Shown here: positions 8,137 to 16,928 of the stretch, piece by piece
Layout of the letters: the number at the start of each line of letters is the position of its first letter
How positions within the stretch are numbered: the stretch's first letter is position 1
DNA from: Streptomyces massasporeus
GTDB lineage: Bacteria; Actinomycetota; Actinomycetes; Streptomycetales; Streptomycetaceae
Direction of reading: 5' to 3'
DNA: 64,000 nt
NCBI RefSeq assembly: GCF_014648995.1
Contig: NZ_BMSE01000006.1
Span: 248,001-312,000 of the forward strand
Program-made: the position numbers and the translations under genes
The notes under the pieces: generated by a model
Seen by the model: only the letters and a program-made list of their open reading frames with translations
The model's database searches: none
What the model was told of the DNA's origin: nothing

Positions 8137-8511
8137 TCATGCTCCTTGGGCATGGGACGGTGTCTCTGCGGCCGGGCCCGAAGGACTGGACGGACTTGTG
8201 GGAGAAGCCTGTCCTTCGGTGGCCGGTCCGGCGGCGGAGGGCCCGCCCTTGCGTGCCCGCCACGCGTTACGCAGCATTTCGTGCCACCGCGGGCGCTTGC
8301 GCGGCGGGACATGGTCCACACCGCCCAGCGACCACGGATTGCACCGCAGGATGCGCCAGGCCGTGAGCGCCGTTCCCTTGATGGCACCATGCCGGTCGAT
8401 GGCCGTGAAGCCGTAGTGGGAGCACGACGGGTAGTACTTGCAGACCGGCCCGAGCAGCGGACTGATCGTCCACTGGTAGAGCTTGATCAGAGCCAGCAGC
8501 GGGTACTTCAT
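8137..8511 (-). CDS. yidD: Membrane protein insertion efficiency factor YidD
   Basis: Protein of 124 residues with the hallmark YidD sequence: LYQWTISPLLGP, CKYYPSCSHYG and a cysteine in LRCNPWSLGG. It is a small amphipathic protein thought to assist YidC-dependent insertion. The C-terminal 40 residues are a Pro/Ser/Ala-rich extension beyond the conserved core. It overlaps rnpA by four bases (8508-8511), the conserved rpmH-rnpA-yidD-yidC order. Confidence 0.94.
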   Translation of the reverse strand: MKYPLLALIKLYQWTISPLLGPVCKYYPSCSHYGFTAIDRHGAIKGTALTAWRILRCNPWSLGGVDHVPPRKRPRWHEMLRNAWRARKGGPSAAGPATEGQASPTSPSSPSGPAAETPSHAQGA

Positions 8512-8879
8512 CGCGCGCCCCCTCCCAGCAACCGCTGGAGAGCGGCATCCAGGTCTCGGGCCAGCTGTGCATGGTCGGCGTCGCCCGATCCGGGCAGCGC
8601 TCGTACGACTACCAGGCTACCGGGGGGCAGCTGGGCGACTCGCTCCCGCATCAGGTGGCGAAGCCTGCGCTTCACTTTGTTCCGCACGACCGCGCCACCC
8701 ACTGCCTTGCTCACGACGAAACCCGCACGCGTCGGGGGAGCGCTCTCCCCAGGCGCGTGCGGGTCCGTGGAACCGCTACGTAGGTGGACGACGAGGAGCG
8801 GGCGTCCGGCCCGGCGTCCTCGTCGTACCGCGGTCGCGAAGTCCTCGCGCCGCCTCAGCCGATGCTCGGTAGGCAGCAC
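8508..8879 (-). CDS. rnpA: Ribonuclease P protein component
   Basis: Basic protein of 123 residues that binds the RNase P RNA and helps cleave tRNA 5' leaders. The signature VVRNKVKRRLRHLMRE is visible in the middle, and the N-terminal LRRREDFATAVRRG is typical of the family. Start codon GTG at 8879, 21 bases after the rpmH stop. Expression from an rpmH promoter is expected, as in other bacteria. Confidence 0.95.
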   Translation of the reverse strand: MLPTEHRLRRREDFATAVRRGRRAGRPLLVVHLRSGSTDPHAPGESAPPTRAGFVVSKAVGGAVVRNKVKRRLRHLMRERVAQLPPGSLVVVRALPGSGDADHAQLARDLDAALQRLLGGGAR

Positions 8880-8900
8880 GACGTCATGACCTGATCAGGA

Positions 8901-9038
8901 TCAGGCGGACAGGCTGGCGCGACCCTTGCTGCGGCGGTTCGCGAGAATCGCGCGACCGGCACGGGTACGCATCCGCAGGCGGAAGCCGTGGGTCTTCGCG
9001 CGACGACGGTTGTTCGGCTGGAAGGTGCGCTTGCTCAC
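8901..9038 (-). CDS. rpmH: 50S ribosomal protein L34
   Basis: Protein of 45 residues, the normal L34 length, beginning MSKRTFQPNNRRRAKTHGF and ending with SLSA. About a third of residues are Arg or Lys. GTG start at 9038; the upstream sequence on the minus strand carries GGAGCCCCCGA. First gene of the leftward rpmH-rnpA-yidD-yidC-jag cluster, divergent from dnaA across a 374-base gap. Confidence 0.96.
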   Translation of the reverse strand: MSKRTFQPNNRRRAKTHGFRLRMRTRAGRAILANRRSKGRASLSA

Positions 9039-9412
9039 TCGGGGGCTCCAGAAGAAATCGGTAGTTGCGGGGTGCCGTCCTGGCTGTCACCGTGCGCCCA
9101 CGAGTAGCTCGCAGTTACGCCCGAGTGCACCGCTGACCGATCACCCAAATGATCTGTGCCCATCGGAGGCAGGCGGCAGCAGCCATCGACAACTCGACCT
9201 GGTTACGGTACGCGCGGCTACGCCATCCGGTCAAACCAGGAGTCGCCGGGAGACACTTGTCCACAGGCTGGGGACAACAACTTGAACCGTACCGGCCGCC
9301 CTGACTACCGTGACGGAACTCCGATTCGTTCCCTTATCCCTGCCCCACCCGATTTACATCCCGAGCCGTCCCAGAACCACACGTTCGTGGGACCTGTGAG
9401 AGAGCGTGCCCT
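9039..9412. promoter_or_regulatory. Divergent rpmH/dnaA control region
   Basis: This 374-base gap holds promoters for both directions. For dnaA a plausible promoter is TTGAAC (9282-9287), 18 bases, TACCGT (9306-9311). Immediately before it lies a perfect DnaA box TTGTCCACA (9257-9265) followed by an inverted partial copy ending GGGGACAA (9270-9277), so DnaA would bind just upstream of or against RNA polymerase. This fits autoregulation of dnaA, known in Streptomyces. The sequence features are seen; repression is inferred. Confidence 0.7.
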
Positions 9413-11524
9413 GTGGCTGACGTACCTGCCGATCTTGCCGCAGTGTGGCCACGCGTATTGGAGCAGCTCCTTGGGGAGGGCCGCGTCCAAGGGGTCGAGG
9501 GGAAGGACGAACACTGGATCCGGCGCTGTCAGCCGCTCGCGCTGGTCGCGGACACCGCTCTGCTCGCCGTACCGAACGAATTCGCGAAGGGCGTACTTGA
9601 GGGCCGGCTGGCGCCGATCGTCAGCGAGACGCTGAGCCGCGAGTGCGGCCGCCCGATCCGGATCGCGATCACCGTCGACGACTCCGCGGGCGAGCCCCCC
9701 GCCCCGCCGGCGCCCCCGGCCCGCGCCCAGCAGCGCTACGAGGAGCCCGAGCTCCCGGCCGCGCGCCAGAACCGGGAGGGTTACGACCGTCCGGACCGTG
9801 ACGGATATGACCGTCCCGAGCGCGACGGATACGACCGTCCCGAGCGCGACAAGTACGACCGGCAGGAACGCGACGGATACGACCGTCCGGAACGCGACCC
9901 CTATGACCGCCAGGACCGTGACGGGTACGAGGGGTACGGCCGCCACCGCGCCGACCAGCTGCCCGGTCCGGCCGGTGACCAGCTTCCTCCTACGCGCGGC
10001 GACCAGCTTCCGCCTACGCGCGCAGATCAACTCCCCACCGCCCGTCCCGCGTACCCGTCCGAGTACCAGCGCCCCGAGCCCGGCGCCTGGCCGCGGCCCA
10101 AACAGCAGGACGAGTACGGCTGGCAGCAGCAGCGCCTCGGCTTTCCCGAGCGTGACCCGTACGCGTCACCCGGGCAGGACTCGTACGGCTCGCAGGACTC
10201 GTACGGCTCCTCGGACTCCTACGGCCCGCCCTCCCAGGACGCCTACGGCTCCCCTTCGCAGGACTACCGCCCACAGCCCATGGAGCGCCCCTCCTACGAG
10301 CAGCAGCGTCCCGACTACGAAACGTCGCGCGGCGATTACGATCAGCGCGACCCGGTGCGCCGGGAGCCCGAGCCGCCGGCCGGCTCCGGCCACGTCCACC
10401 GGGGCGGCCCGGTCGGCCCCAACCTGCCGACGACCGGAGCCCCCGGCCCGCTGGCCGCGCAGCCCGCGCCGGCGACCGGCCCGGGCGAACCCACCGCGCG
10501 TCTGAACCCGAAGTACCTCTTCGACACGTTCGTCATCGGTGCCTCCAACCGCTTCGCGCACGCGGCCGCGGTCGCTGTGGCCGAGGCGCCGGCGAAGGCG
10601 TACAACCCCCTGTTCATCTACGGGGAGTCCGGGCTCGGCAAGACGCACCTGCTGCACGCGATCGGGCACTACGCGCGCAGCCTCTACCCGGGCACGCGGG
10701 TGCGGTACGTGAGCTCGGAGGAGTTCACCAACGAGTTCATCAACTCCATCCGCGACGGCAAGGGCGACAGCTTCCGCAAGCGGTACCGCGAGATGGACAT
10801 CCTGCTCGTCGACGACATCCAGTTCCTCGCGGACAAGGAGTCGACGCAGGAGGAGTTCTTCCACACCTTCAACACGCTCCACAACGCCAACAAGCAGATC
10901 GTGCTGTCCTCCGACCGGCCGCCGAAGCAGCTGGTGACGCTGGAGGACCGGCTGCGAAACCGTTTCGAATGGGGTCTGATCACGGACGTCCAGCCGCCGG
11001 AGCTGGAGACGCGGATCGCGATCCTCCGCAAGAAGGCGGTGCAGGAGCAGCTGAACGCGCCGCCAGAGGTTCTGGAGTTCATCGCGTCCCGGATCTCGCG
11101 CAACATCCGTGAGCTGGAGGGCGCGCTGATCCGGGTCACGGCGTTCGCCTCACTCAACCGGCAGCCGGTGGACCTGGGGCTGACGGAGATCGTCCTCAAG
11201 GACCTCATCCCCGGTGGCGATGACTCTGCCCCCGAGATCACGTCGACGGCCATCATGGGCGCGACGGCGGACTACTTCGGGCTGACCGTCGAGGACCTGT
11301 GCGGCACCTCGCGCGGCCGCGCCCTCGTCACGGCCCGACAGATCGCCATGTACCTGTGCCGCGAGCTGACGGACCTGTCGCTGCCGAAGATCGGCGCGCT
11401 GTTCGGCGGCCGCGACCACACCACGGTCATGCACGCGGACCGCAAGATCCGCAATCTCATGGCCGAGCGCCGCTCCATCTACAACCAGGTCACGGAGCTG
11501 ACCAACCGCATCAAGAACGGCTGA
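9413..11524 (+). CDS. dnaA: Chromosomal replication initiator DnaA
   Basis: Initiator ATPase of 703 residues, far longer than the about 450-residue E. coli form. Domain I (residues 1-85; VWPRVLEQLLGEG) is followed by a domain II of about 270 residues made of Asp/Tyr/Arg/Pro-rich repeats (YDRPERDG units around 125-170, then YGS/PQD repeats to about 300). The AAA+ domain III starts near 360 with Walker A GESGLGKT and Walker B ILLVDDIQF. Domain IV carries the DNA-binding signature GRDHTTVMHADRKI near the C-terminus. The GTG start gives the known MADVPADLAAVWP N-terminus. It binds the boxes in the adjacent oriC. Confidence 0.98.
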   Translation: MADVPADLAAVWPRVLEQLLGEGRVQGVEGKDEHWIRRCQPLALVADTALLAVPNEFAKGVLEGRLAPIVSETLSRECGRPIRIAITVDDSAGEPPAPPAPPARAQQRYEEPELPAARQNREGYDRPDRDGYDRPERDGYDRPERDKYDRQERDGYDRPERDPYDRQDRDGYEGYGRHRADQLPGPAGDQLPPTRGDQLPPTRADQLPTARPAYPSEYQRPEPGAWPRPKQQDEYGWQQQRLGFPERDPYASPGQDSYGSQDSYGSSDSYGPPSQDAYGSPSQDYRPQPMERPSYEQQRPDYETSRGDYDQRDPVRREPEPPAGSGHVHRGGPVGPNLPTTGAPGPLAAQPAPATGPGEPTARLNPKYLFDTFVIGASNRFAHAAAVAVAEAPAKAYNPLFIYGESGLGKTHLLHAIGHYARSLYPGTRVRYVSSEEFTNEFINSIRDGKGDSFRKRYREMDILLVDDIQFLADKESTQEEFFHTFNTLHNANKQIVLSSDRPPKQLVTLEDRLRNRFEWGLITDVQPPELETRIAILRKKAVQEQLNAPPEVLEFIASRISRNIRELEGALIRVTAFASLNRQPVDLGLTEIVLKDLIPGGDDSAPEITSTAIMGATADYFGLTVEDLCGTSRGRALVTARQIAMYLCRELTDLSLPKIGALFGGRDHTTVMHADRKIRNLMAERRSIYNQVTELTNRIKNG

Positions 11525-11556
11525 CGGCGTCGGCCGCACGCCGCAGAACGCTGCTG

Positions 11557-11595
11557 AGGGCGCTCCCGGAACTCTCCGGGAGCGCCCTTCTTCTT
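11557..11595 (+). terminator. dnaA terminator
   Basis: A perfect 14-base stem (AGGGCGCTCCCGGA with its complement) and a four-base loop span 11557-11588, followed by TCTTCTT. It would stop dnaA transcription from entering oriC. Confidence 0.85.
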
Positions 11596-11622
11596 GTGCG
11601 GAGATCGCAGAGGCTCGCTGAG

Positions 11623-11667
11623 GCCCACTGCGGCCACTGCGGCCACTGCGGCCACTGCGGCCACTGC
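11623..11667. repeat. Tandem 9-base repeats at the left edge of oriC
   Basis: Four perfect head-to-tail copies of GGCCACTGC (11632-11667), preceded by one degenerate copy, lie between the dnaA terminator and the first DnaA boxes. They are non-coding. No similarity to a DnaA box is apparent. Confidence 0.8.
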
Positions 11668-12570
11668 GGTGCTGTGCCACGCGCCCTGTTCCGGTCGCCG
11701 CAGCAGCCGTGCGGCGCGGATTCCGGGCCGCCGAGCCCCCTCACCGGCTCCCGCCGCGCGCACCCCGCCGCACCCCCACCGCAACCCGCTGTTCGATTAA
11801 TCGCCGGGTTACGGCCTCCCTCCACAGATTCGGGGACTTTCTGCCGTCCACATCCTGGGGACCGGGGAGTTGTCCAGATCGTGTCCACAGCAGCCCTTGT
11901 TGAAAGACCATCAGACCAGCTCAGGTGGTTGTGGATTCGTGGACGAAGGATCTCCACAGACTGTGGACGACGAGATGATCCACAGGCTGTGCACCGAGTT
12001 GTCCACCGGCCACCCACAGGCTGGGGGCAGTTGTCCCCAGCGATCGGTCGCTTCTCCACATGCCTGTCCACTGTTCGGCAACACGACGCGCCTCCTCACC
12101 GGGTCGAGTGAAAGGCGTCACACGAAGGTGCCGGGTTGGGCTGTGGGAAAGGTGGGTAAAGCTGGGGACGACGCTGGGGAGAACTCGCCTCACCCTGTGC
12201 ACGGCGTGTGCAGAACTTTCTGTTCTCCACAGATACGCCCGGTTGTCCACCGCCTCCACCCACAGGACCCGTGGACAAAATTCCCGCCCTGAGCTGGGCA
12301 AACGAGGTTATCCACGGTATCCACAGCCCCTACTACTACTCCCGACTAGAGAGAGCTGGGAATCCGTTTCGAAGGGGGCCCTGTGCACAACTCGCTCTTC
12401 GGTGCCCGACCGCCCCTCGTCACGACTTGACCCCGAGAGGCACCTACTGTCAGTGCCGTGCGTCAGACTGGTCCCCGGTGTCCTCCCCCTCACAGGGACC
12501 GTCGACACCGAGACAGACGACGAGGGCCAGGCAGAGCGAGAAGCGCCGGCAACAGCAGGAGGCGGCAACA
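11668..12570. other. oriC: Replication origin oriC
   Basis: The about 900-base dnaA-dnaN gap contains many DnaA boxes of the form TTGTCCACA with one or two changes, in both orientations. By eye: 11844 (CCGTCCACA), 11881, 11930 (minus), 11950, 11962 (minus), 11976 (TGATCCACA), 11999 (TTGTCCACC), 12052 (TTCTCCACA), 12064, 12223 (TTCTCCACA), 12243 (TTGTCCACC), 12270 (minus, TTGTCCACG), 12308 (TTATCCACG) and 12317 (GTATCCACA), plus weaker ones at 11818, 11870 and 12031. The boxes form two groups (11.84-12.07 and 12.22-12.33 kb) separated by about 150 bases. Almost none is a perfect consensus, which matches the weak, cooperative binding described for Streptomyces origins. No strong AT-rich unwinding block is visible. 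Confidence 0.95.
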
Positions 12571-13701
12571 GTGAAGATCCGGGTGGAACGCGACGTACTC
12601 GCGGAGGCAGTGGCCTGGGCGGCACGCAGCCTCCCGGCCCGTCCGCCGGCGCCTGTCCTCGCCGGCCTGCTGCTGAAGGCCGAGGAAGGCCAGCTGAGCC
12701 TGTCCAGCTTCGACTACGAGGTCTCCGCACGGGTGTCCGTGGAGGCCGAGGTCGACGAGGAGGGCACGGTCCTGGTCTCCGGCCGCCTGCTCGCGGACAT
12801 CTGCCGCGCACTGCCGAACCGGCCGGTGGAGATTTCCACAGACGGTGTACGGGCGACCGTGGTCTGCGGCTCGTCCCGGTTCACACTCCACACCCTGCCT
12901 GTGGAGGAGTACCCGGCCCTGCCCCAGATGCCGAACGCGACGGGCACGGTCCCCGGCGAGGTCTTCGCCTCCGCCGCCTCCCAGGTCGCCATCGCGGCCG
13001 GCCGTGACGACACGCTGCCCGTCCTCACCGGTGTCCGCATCGAGATCGAGGGCGACACCGTCACGCTGGCGTCCACCGACCGCTACCGCTTCGCGGTCCG
13101 CGAGTTCCTGTGGAAGCCGGAGAACCCCGACGCCTCGGCCGTCGCCCTGGTGCCCGCCAAGACGCTCCTGGACACCGCCAAGGCCCTGACCAGCGGCGAC
13201 CAGGTGATCCTGGCGCTGTCCGGCTCGGGCTCCGGCGAGGGCCTGATCGGTTTCGAGGGCGCGGGTCGCCGTACGACGACCCGCCTGCTGGAGGGCGACC
13301 TCCCGAAGTACCGCACGCTGTTCCCGACGGAGTTCAACAGCGTCGCCGTCATCGAGACCGCCCCCTTCGTGGAGGCCGTCAAGCGCGTGGCCCTGGTCGC
13401 CGAGCGCAACACCCCGGTGCGGCTCAGCTTCGAGCAGGGCGTGCTCATCCTGGAGGCCGGTTCCAGCGACGACGCACAGGCTGTGGAAAGGGTTGACGCC
13501 CAGCTCGAGGGCGACGACATCTCGATCGCCTTCAACCCGACGTTCCTGCTGGACGGCCTGAGCGCCATCGACTCCCCGGTGGCCCAGCTGTCGTTCACGA
13601 CGTCCACCAAGCCCGCGCTGCTCAGTGGCAAGCCGGCGCTGGACGCCGAGGCGGACGAGGCTTACAAGTACCTGATCATGCCGGTGCGCCTCAGCGGCTG
13701 A
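12571..13701 (+). CDS. dnaN: DNA polymerase III beta subunit (sliding clamp)
   Basis: Protein of 376 residues, forming the ring that tethers polymerase to DNA. It starts MKIRVERDVLAEAVAWAARSLP, matching the start of domain 1; three clamp domains follow, ending with the conserved C-terminus YKYLIMPVRL. The GTG at 12571 is chosen because it is preceded by AGGAGGCGGCAACA and gives the expected N-terminus; the frame is open further upstream into oriC but that part has no clamp similarity. First gene downstream of oriC. Confidence 0.97.
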   Translation: MKIRVERDVLAEAVAWAARSLPARPPAPVLAGLLLKAEEGQLSLSSFDYEVSARVSVEAEVDEEGTVLVSGRLLADICRALPNRPVEISTDGVRATVVCGSSRFTLHTLPVEEYPALPQMPNATGTVPGEVFASAASQVAIAAGRDDTLPVLTGVRIEIEGDTVTLASTDRYRFAVREFLWKPENPDASAVALVPAKTLLDTAKALTSGDQVILALSGSGSGEGLIGFEGAGRRTTTRLLEGDLPKYRTLFPTEFNSVAVIETAPFVEAVKRVALVAERNTPVRLSFEQGVLILEAGSSDDAQAVERVDAQLEGDDISIAFNPTFLLDGLSAIDSPVAQLSFTTSTKPALLSGKPALDAEADEAYKYLIMPVRLSG

Positions 13702-13742
13702 GCCCGCTCGAGGGCCGGTGAGACGCGGAGGATCGCCAGCGG

Positions 13743-13763
13743 TTGTCCACAGGCTGAGGACAA
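13743..13763. promoter_or_regulatory. DnaA-box palindrome upstream of gnd
   Basis: A perfect DnaA box TTGTCCACA (13743-13751) is followed after GGCTG by AGGACAA, giving the same bipartite element as at 9257-9277 before dnaA, identical at 20 of 21 positions. It lies about 145 bases before the gnd start codon. A -10-like TAGGCT lies near 13827. Confidence 0.75.
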
Positions 13764-13908
13764 ACCTGCAGGTGAGGGCGTACGACTGAGCGCGTATGCC
13801 CACAGATGTGCGCGAGCGTCCGGGTTTAGGCTCGGACGCGGGTACGAAAGTGCCTCGCGGTACGCACGTGCCGCCACGCCACGTCGCAGAACCTAAGGAA
13901 CACAACTG

Positions 13909-14784
13909 ATGGAGCTCGGTCTCGTCGGCCTCGGCAAGATGGGCGGCAACATGCGCGAGCGGATCCGCCGCGCAGGTCACACCGTCCTCGGATACGACCG
14001 CAACCCGGACCTCGCCGATGTCCACAGCCTGGAAGAGCTTGTGGGCAAGCTCAGCGGCCCGCGCGTGATCTGGGTGATGGTCCCGGCCGGTGAGGCCACG
14101 CAGACCACGATCGACCAACTCGCCGAGCTGCTGGAGCCCGGCGACGTCGTCGTGGACGGCGGCAACTCCCGCTGGACCGACGACGAGAAGCACGCCGAGG
14201 AGCTGGCGGCCAAGGGCATCGGCTTCGTCGACTGCGGTGTCTCCGGCGGCGTCTGGGGCCTGGAGAACGGCTACGCGCTGATGTACGGCGGCGACAAGGA
14301 GAACGTCGCCAAGGTGCAGCCGGTCTTCGACGCGCTCAAGCCGGAGGGCGACTCCGGCTCGGTGCACGCCGGCAAGGTCGGCGCGGGCCACTTCGCGAAG
14401 ATGGTCCACAACGGCATCGAGTACGCGATGATGCAGGCCTACGCCGAGGGCTGGGAGCTCCTGGAGAAGGTCGACTCCGTGACCGACGTCCGGGAGGTCT
14501 TCCGCTCCTGGCAGGAGGGCACGGTCATCCGCTCCTGGCTGCTCGACCTCGCGGTCAACGCGCTCGACGGGGACGAGCACCTCGACGAGCTCCGGGGTTA
14601 TGCACAGGACTCCGGCGAGGGACGCTGGACCGTGGAAGCGGCCATCGACAACGCGGTGCCGCTGCCGGCGATCACCGCGTCGCTGTTCGCGCGGTTCTCC
14701 TCCCGCCAGGAGGACTCCCCCCAGATGAAGATGATCGCGGCGCTGCGGAACCAGTTCGGCGGCCACGCGGTCGAGAAGAAGTAA
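13909..14784 (+). CDS. gnd: 6-phosphogluconate dehydrogenase (decarboxylating), short form
   Basis: Protein of 291 residues, the short type of 6-phosphogluconate dehydrogenase rather than the about 470-residue form. The N-terminal nucleotide-binding motif GLVGLGKMGGNM, the family signature VVDGGNSRW, DCGVSGGVWG with the substrate-binding serine and glycines, and the catalytic lysine region GAGHFAKMVHNGIEYAMMQ are all visible. It converts 6-phosphogluconate to ribulose-5-phosphate, reducing NAD(P)+. The gene sits between dnaN and recF, a placement common in actinomycetes. Control by DnaA is possible from the box upstream. Confidence 0.95.
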   Translation: MELGLVGLGKMGGNMRERIRRAGHTVLGYDRNPDLADVHSLEELVGKLSGPRVIWVMVPAGEATQTTIDQLAELLEPGDVVVDGGNSRWTDDEKHAEELAAKGIGFVDCGVSGGVWGLENGYALMYGGDKENVAKVQPVFDALKPEGDSGSVHAGKVGAGHFAKMVHNGIEYAMMQAYAEGWELLEKVDSVTDVREVFRSWQEGTVIRSWLLDLAVNALDGDEHLDELRGYAQDSGEGRWTVEAAIDNAVPLPAITASLFARFSSRQEDSPQMKMIAALRNQFGGHAVEKK

Positions 14785-14814
14785 CCGAGTACCGAGGGAG
14801 GTCGGCGAACGACC

Positions 14815-15936
14815 ATGCACGTCACGCATCTGTCGCTGGCCGACTTCCGCTCGTACCCCCGGGTCGAGGTCCCGCTCGACCCCGGGGTGACGGCCTTCGT
14901 CGGGCCGAACGGGCAGGGCAAGACCAACCTCGTCGAGGCCGTCGGCTATCTCGCCACCCTCGGCAGCCACCGGGTCTCCTCCGATGCCCCCCTGGTCCGC
15001 ATGGGCGCCGAGCGCGCGATCATCCGGGCCCAGGTCCGGCAGGGCGATCGGCAGCAGCTGGTCGAGCTGGAGCTGAATCCGGGGCGCGCCAACCGGGCCC
15101 GGATCAACAGGTCCTCGCAGGTCAGGCCGCGTGACGTGCTGGGGATCGTGCGGACCGTGCTGTTCGCGCCCGAGGATCTCGCGCTGGTCAAGGGCGACCC
15201 CGGTGAGCGGCGGCGCTTCCTCGACGAGCTGATCACCGCGCGCTCCCCGCGCATGGCCGGGGTCCGTTCCGACTACGACCGGGTCCTCAAGCAGCGCAAC
15301 ACCCTGCTGAAGTCGGCGGCGCTGGCCCGTCGGCACGGCGGTCGCACCATGGACATGTCCACCCTGGACGTGTGGGACCAGCATCTCGCGCGCGCGGGCG
15401 CCGAGTTGCTCGCCCAGCGCCTGGACCTGATCGCCACGATCCAGCCGCTGGCCGACAAGGCGTACGAGCAACTCGCTCCCGGCGGCGGCCCGATCGCGCT
15501 GGAGTACAAGCCGTCCGCGCCGGGCGAGGCGCAGACCCGCGAGGACCTCTTCGAGCAGCTGATGGCCGCGCTCGCCGAGGCCCGCAAGCAGGAGATCGAG
15601 CGCGGCGTCACCCTGATCGGCCCGCACCGCGACGACCTGCAGCTCAAGCTCGGACAGCTCCCCGCCAAGGGCTACGCCTCCCACGGCGAGTCCTGGTCCT
15701 ACGCGCTGGCGCTGCGCCTGGCCTCGTACGACCTCCTCAGGGCGGAGGGCAACGAGCCGGTGCTGGTGCTCGACGACGTCTTCGCCGAGCTGGACACCCG
15801 TCGCCGGGAGCGCCTCGCCGAGCTGGTCGCGCCCGGCGAGCAGGTCCTGGTGACGGCCGCGGTCGACGACGACGTACCGCATGTGCTGTCCGGGACGCGG
15901 TTCGCCGTGTCCGAGGGGACGGTCGAGCGCGTATGA
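14815..15936 (+). CDS. recF: DNA replication and repair protein RecF
   Basis: SMC-like ATPase of 373 residues that loads RecA at gapped DNA with RecO and RecR. Seen: Walker A GPNGQGKTNLVEA near residue 30, the ABC-type signature region around SYALALRLASYDLL, and Walker B VLVLDDVFAELD. Start ATG 14815, with GAGGGAGG 15 bases upstream. It overlaps the next gene by four bases, so the two are coupled. Confidence 0.97.
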   Translation: MHVTHLSLADFRSYPRVEVPLDPGVTAFVGPNGQGKTNLVEAVGYLATLGSHRVSSDAPLVRMGAERAIIRAQVRQGDRQQLVELELNPGRANRARINRSSQVRPRDVLGIVRTVLFAPEDLALVKGDPGERRRFLDELITARSPRMAGVRSDYDRVLKQRNTLLKSAALARRHGGRTMDMSTLDVWDQHLARAGAELLAQRLDLIATIQPLADKAYEQLAPGGGPIALEYKPSAPGEAQTREDLFEQLMAALAEARKQEIERGVTLIGPHRDDLQLKLGQLPAKGYASHGESWSYALALRLASYDLLRAEGNEPVLVLDDVFAELDTRRRERLAELVAPGEQVLVTAAVDDDVPHVLSGTRFAVSEGTVERV

Positions 15937-16496
15937 CGGAGAACACATCCGGCGGCGCCCCCGAGCCCGCCAAGTCCCCCGAGCCCGCCAGGCCCCCCGG
16001 GCCTTCCGGCGTCGACCTCGCGCGCGTGGCGCTGCGCGCCGCCAAGGACGCCGCACGCGCGCGCGGGGACGCGGCGCAGCAGAAGAAGCAGGCGCGCCGC
16101 GGCGGTCTGCGCTCCGGCGCGCGCGCTGACGGGCGCGACCCCATGGCGCTCGGCTCCGCGATCAACCGGCTGATCACCGAACGCGGCTGGGAGGCGCCGG
16201 CCGCGGTGGGCGGTGTGATGGGCCGCTGGCCGCAGATCGTCGGCGAGGACGTCGCCAAGCACTGTGTGCCGGAGAAGTACGACGAGGACGAGCGCGTCCT
16301 GACCGTGCGCTGCGACTCGACGGCCTGGGCGACCAACCTCCGGCTGCTCGCGCCCACGCTGGTCGCGCGCCTCAACGAGGACCTGGGCCACGGCAGGGTG
16401 ACGCTGATCAAGGTGCAGGGCCCCGGTGGCCCGGCCCGCCGCTACGGCCCGCTGCGTGCCCCCGGCAGTACCGGTCCGGGCGATACCTACGGCTGA
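15933..16496 (+). CDS. DUF721 (DciA-like) protein
   Basis: Protein of 187 residues. After a Pro/Ala-rich N-terminus and a basic stretch (AARARGDAAQQKKQARRGG), the conserved DUF721 domain runs from about residue 70 (PMALGSAINRLITERGWEAPAAVGGVMGRWPQIVG) to about 150. DUF721 proteins are related to DciA, the helicase operator that helps load DnaB in bacteria lacking DnaC; a role in replicative helicase loading is therefore inferred and fits its place next to dnaA, dnaN, recF and gyrB. ATG overlaps the recF stop codon. Confidence 0.9.
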   Translation: MTENTSGGAPEPAKSPEPARPPGPSGVDLARVALRAAKDAARARGDAAQQKKQARRGGLRSGARADGRDPMALGSAINRLITERGWEAPAAVGGVMGRWPQIVGEDVAKHCVPEKYDEDERVLTVRCDSTAWATNLRLLAPTLVARLNEDLGHGRVTLIKVQGPGGPARRYGPLRAPGSTGPGDTYG

Positions 16497-16928
16497 TCTC
16501 CACCGGTTTCCCGCCCGTCGACAGTACGTGACTGACATCACATCAAGGGCTTCCGTCCGCTCTTCCGGAGCGTCGGCGGCCCCTTCGTCGTGTGCCCGCA
16601 CACGGTTGCGAATCGCGACCTGACTCCGAAGTAGCCAAGGGTTGACGGCCGGAAGCGCTGAGTGCCTCTGTGAGCCTCTTGGAGCCCCCATCCGTATATC
16701 GGGAGTCGGACAAGACCCGTCGAGGGCGGCACATGCGGACTCAGGTACCGGCAAACCCCCATCAGTGTCAGTGCTACCGGTAGACTGGAAGCAATCCCGC
16801 CCCACTCGCTGGGGACCGTCCGGGAAAAGCTGAGCAACGCTGATCAAGGCTTACCAACGCAACATGCCGCAGCCGCTCCGGCAACCCGCCGACGAGCCTG
16901 GCTCGTGCTGTGCCAGAAAGGGCGCTTC
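16497..16928. promoter_or_regulatory. gyrB upstream region
   Basis: A 432-base gap between the DUF721 gene and gyrB. I see no supported gene. A vegetative -10-like TAGACT lies at 16781-16786 without a convincing -35, and TTGACG occurs at 16642. No DnaA box or parS site was found here. The gyrBA promoter is expected in this stretch. Confidence 0.4.

Noticed and set aside
12490..16056. A leftward open frame of 1188 codons antisense to dnaN, gnd and recF.
   Set aside because: It mirrors three certain genes, shows no domain similarity and has compositional bias typical of antisense frames.
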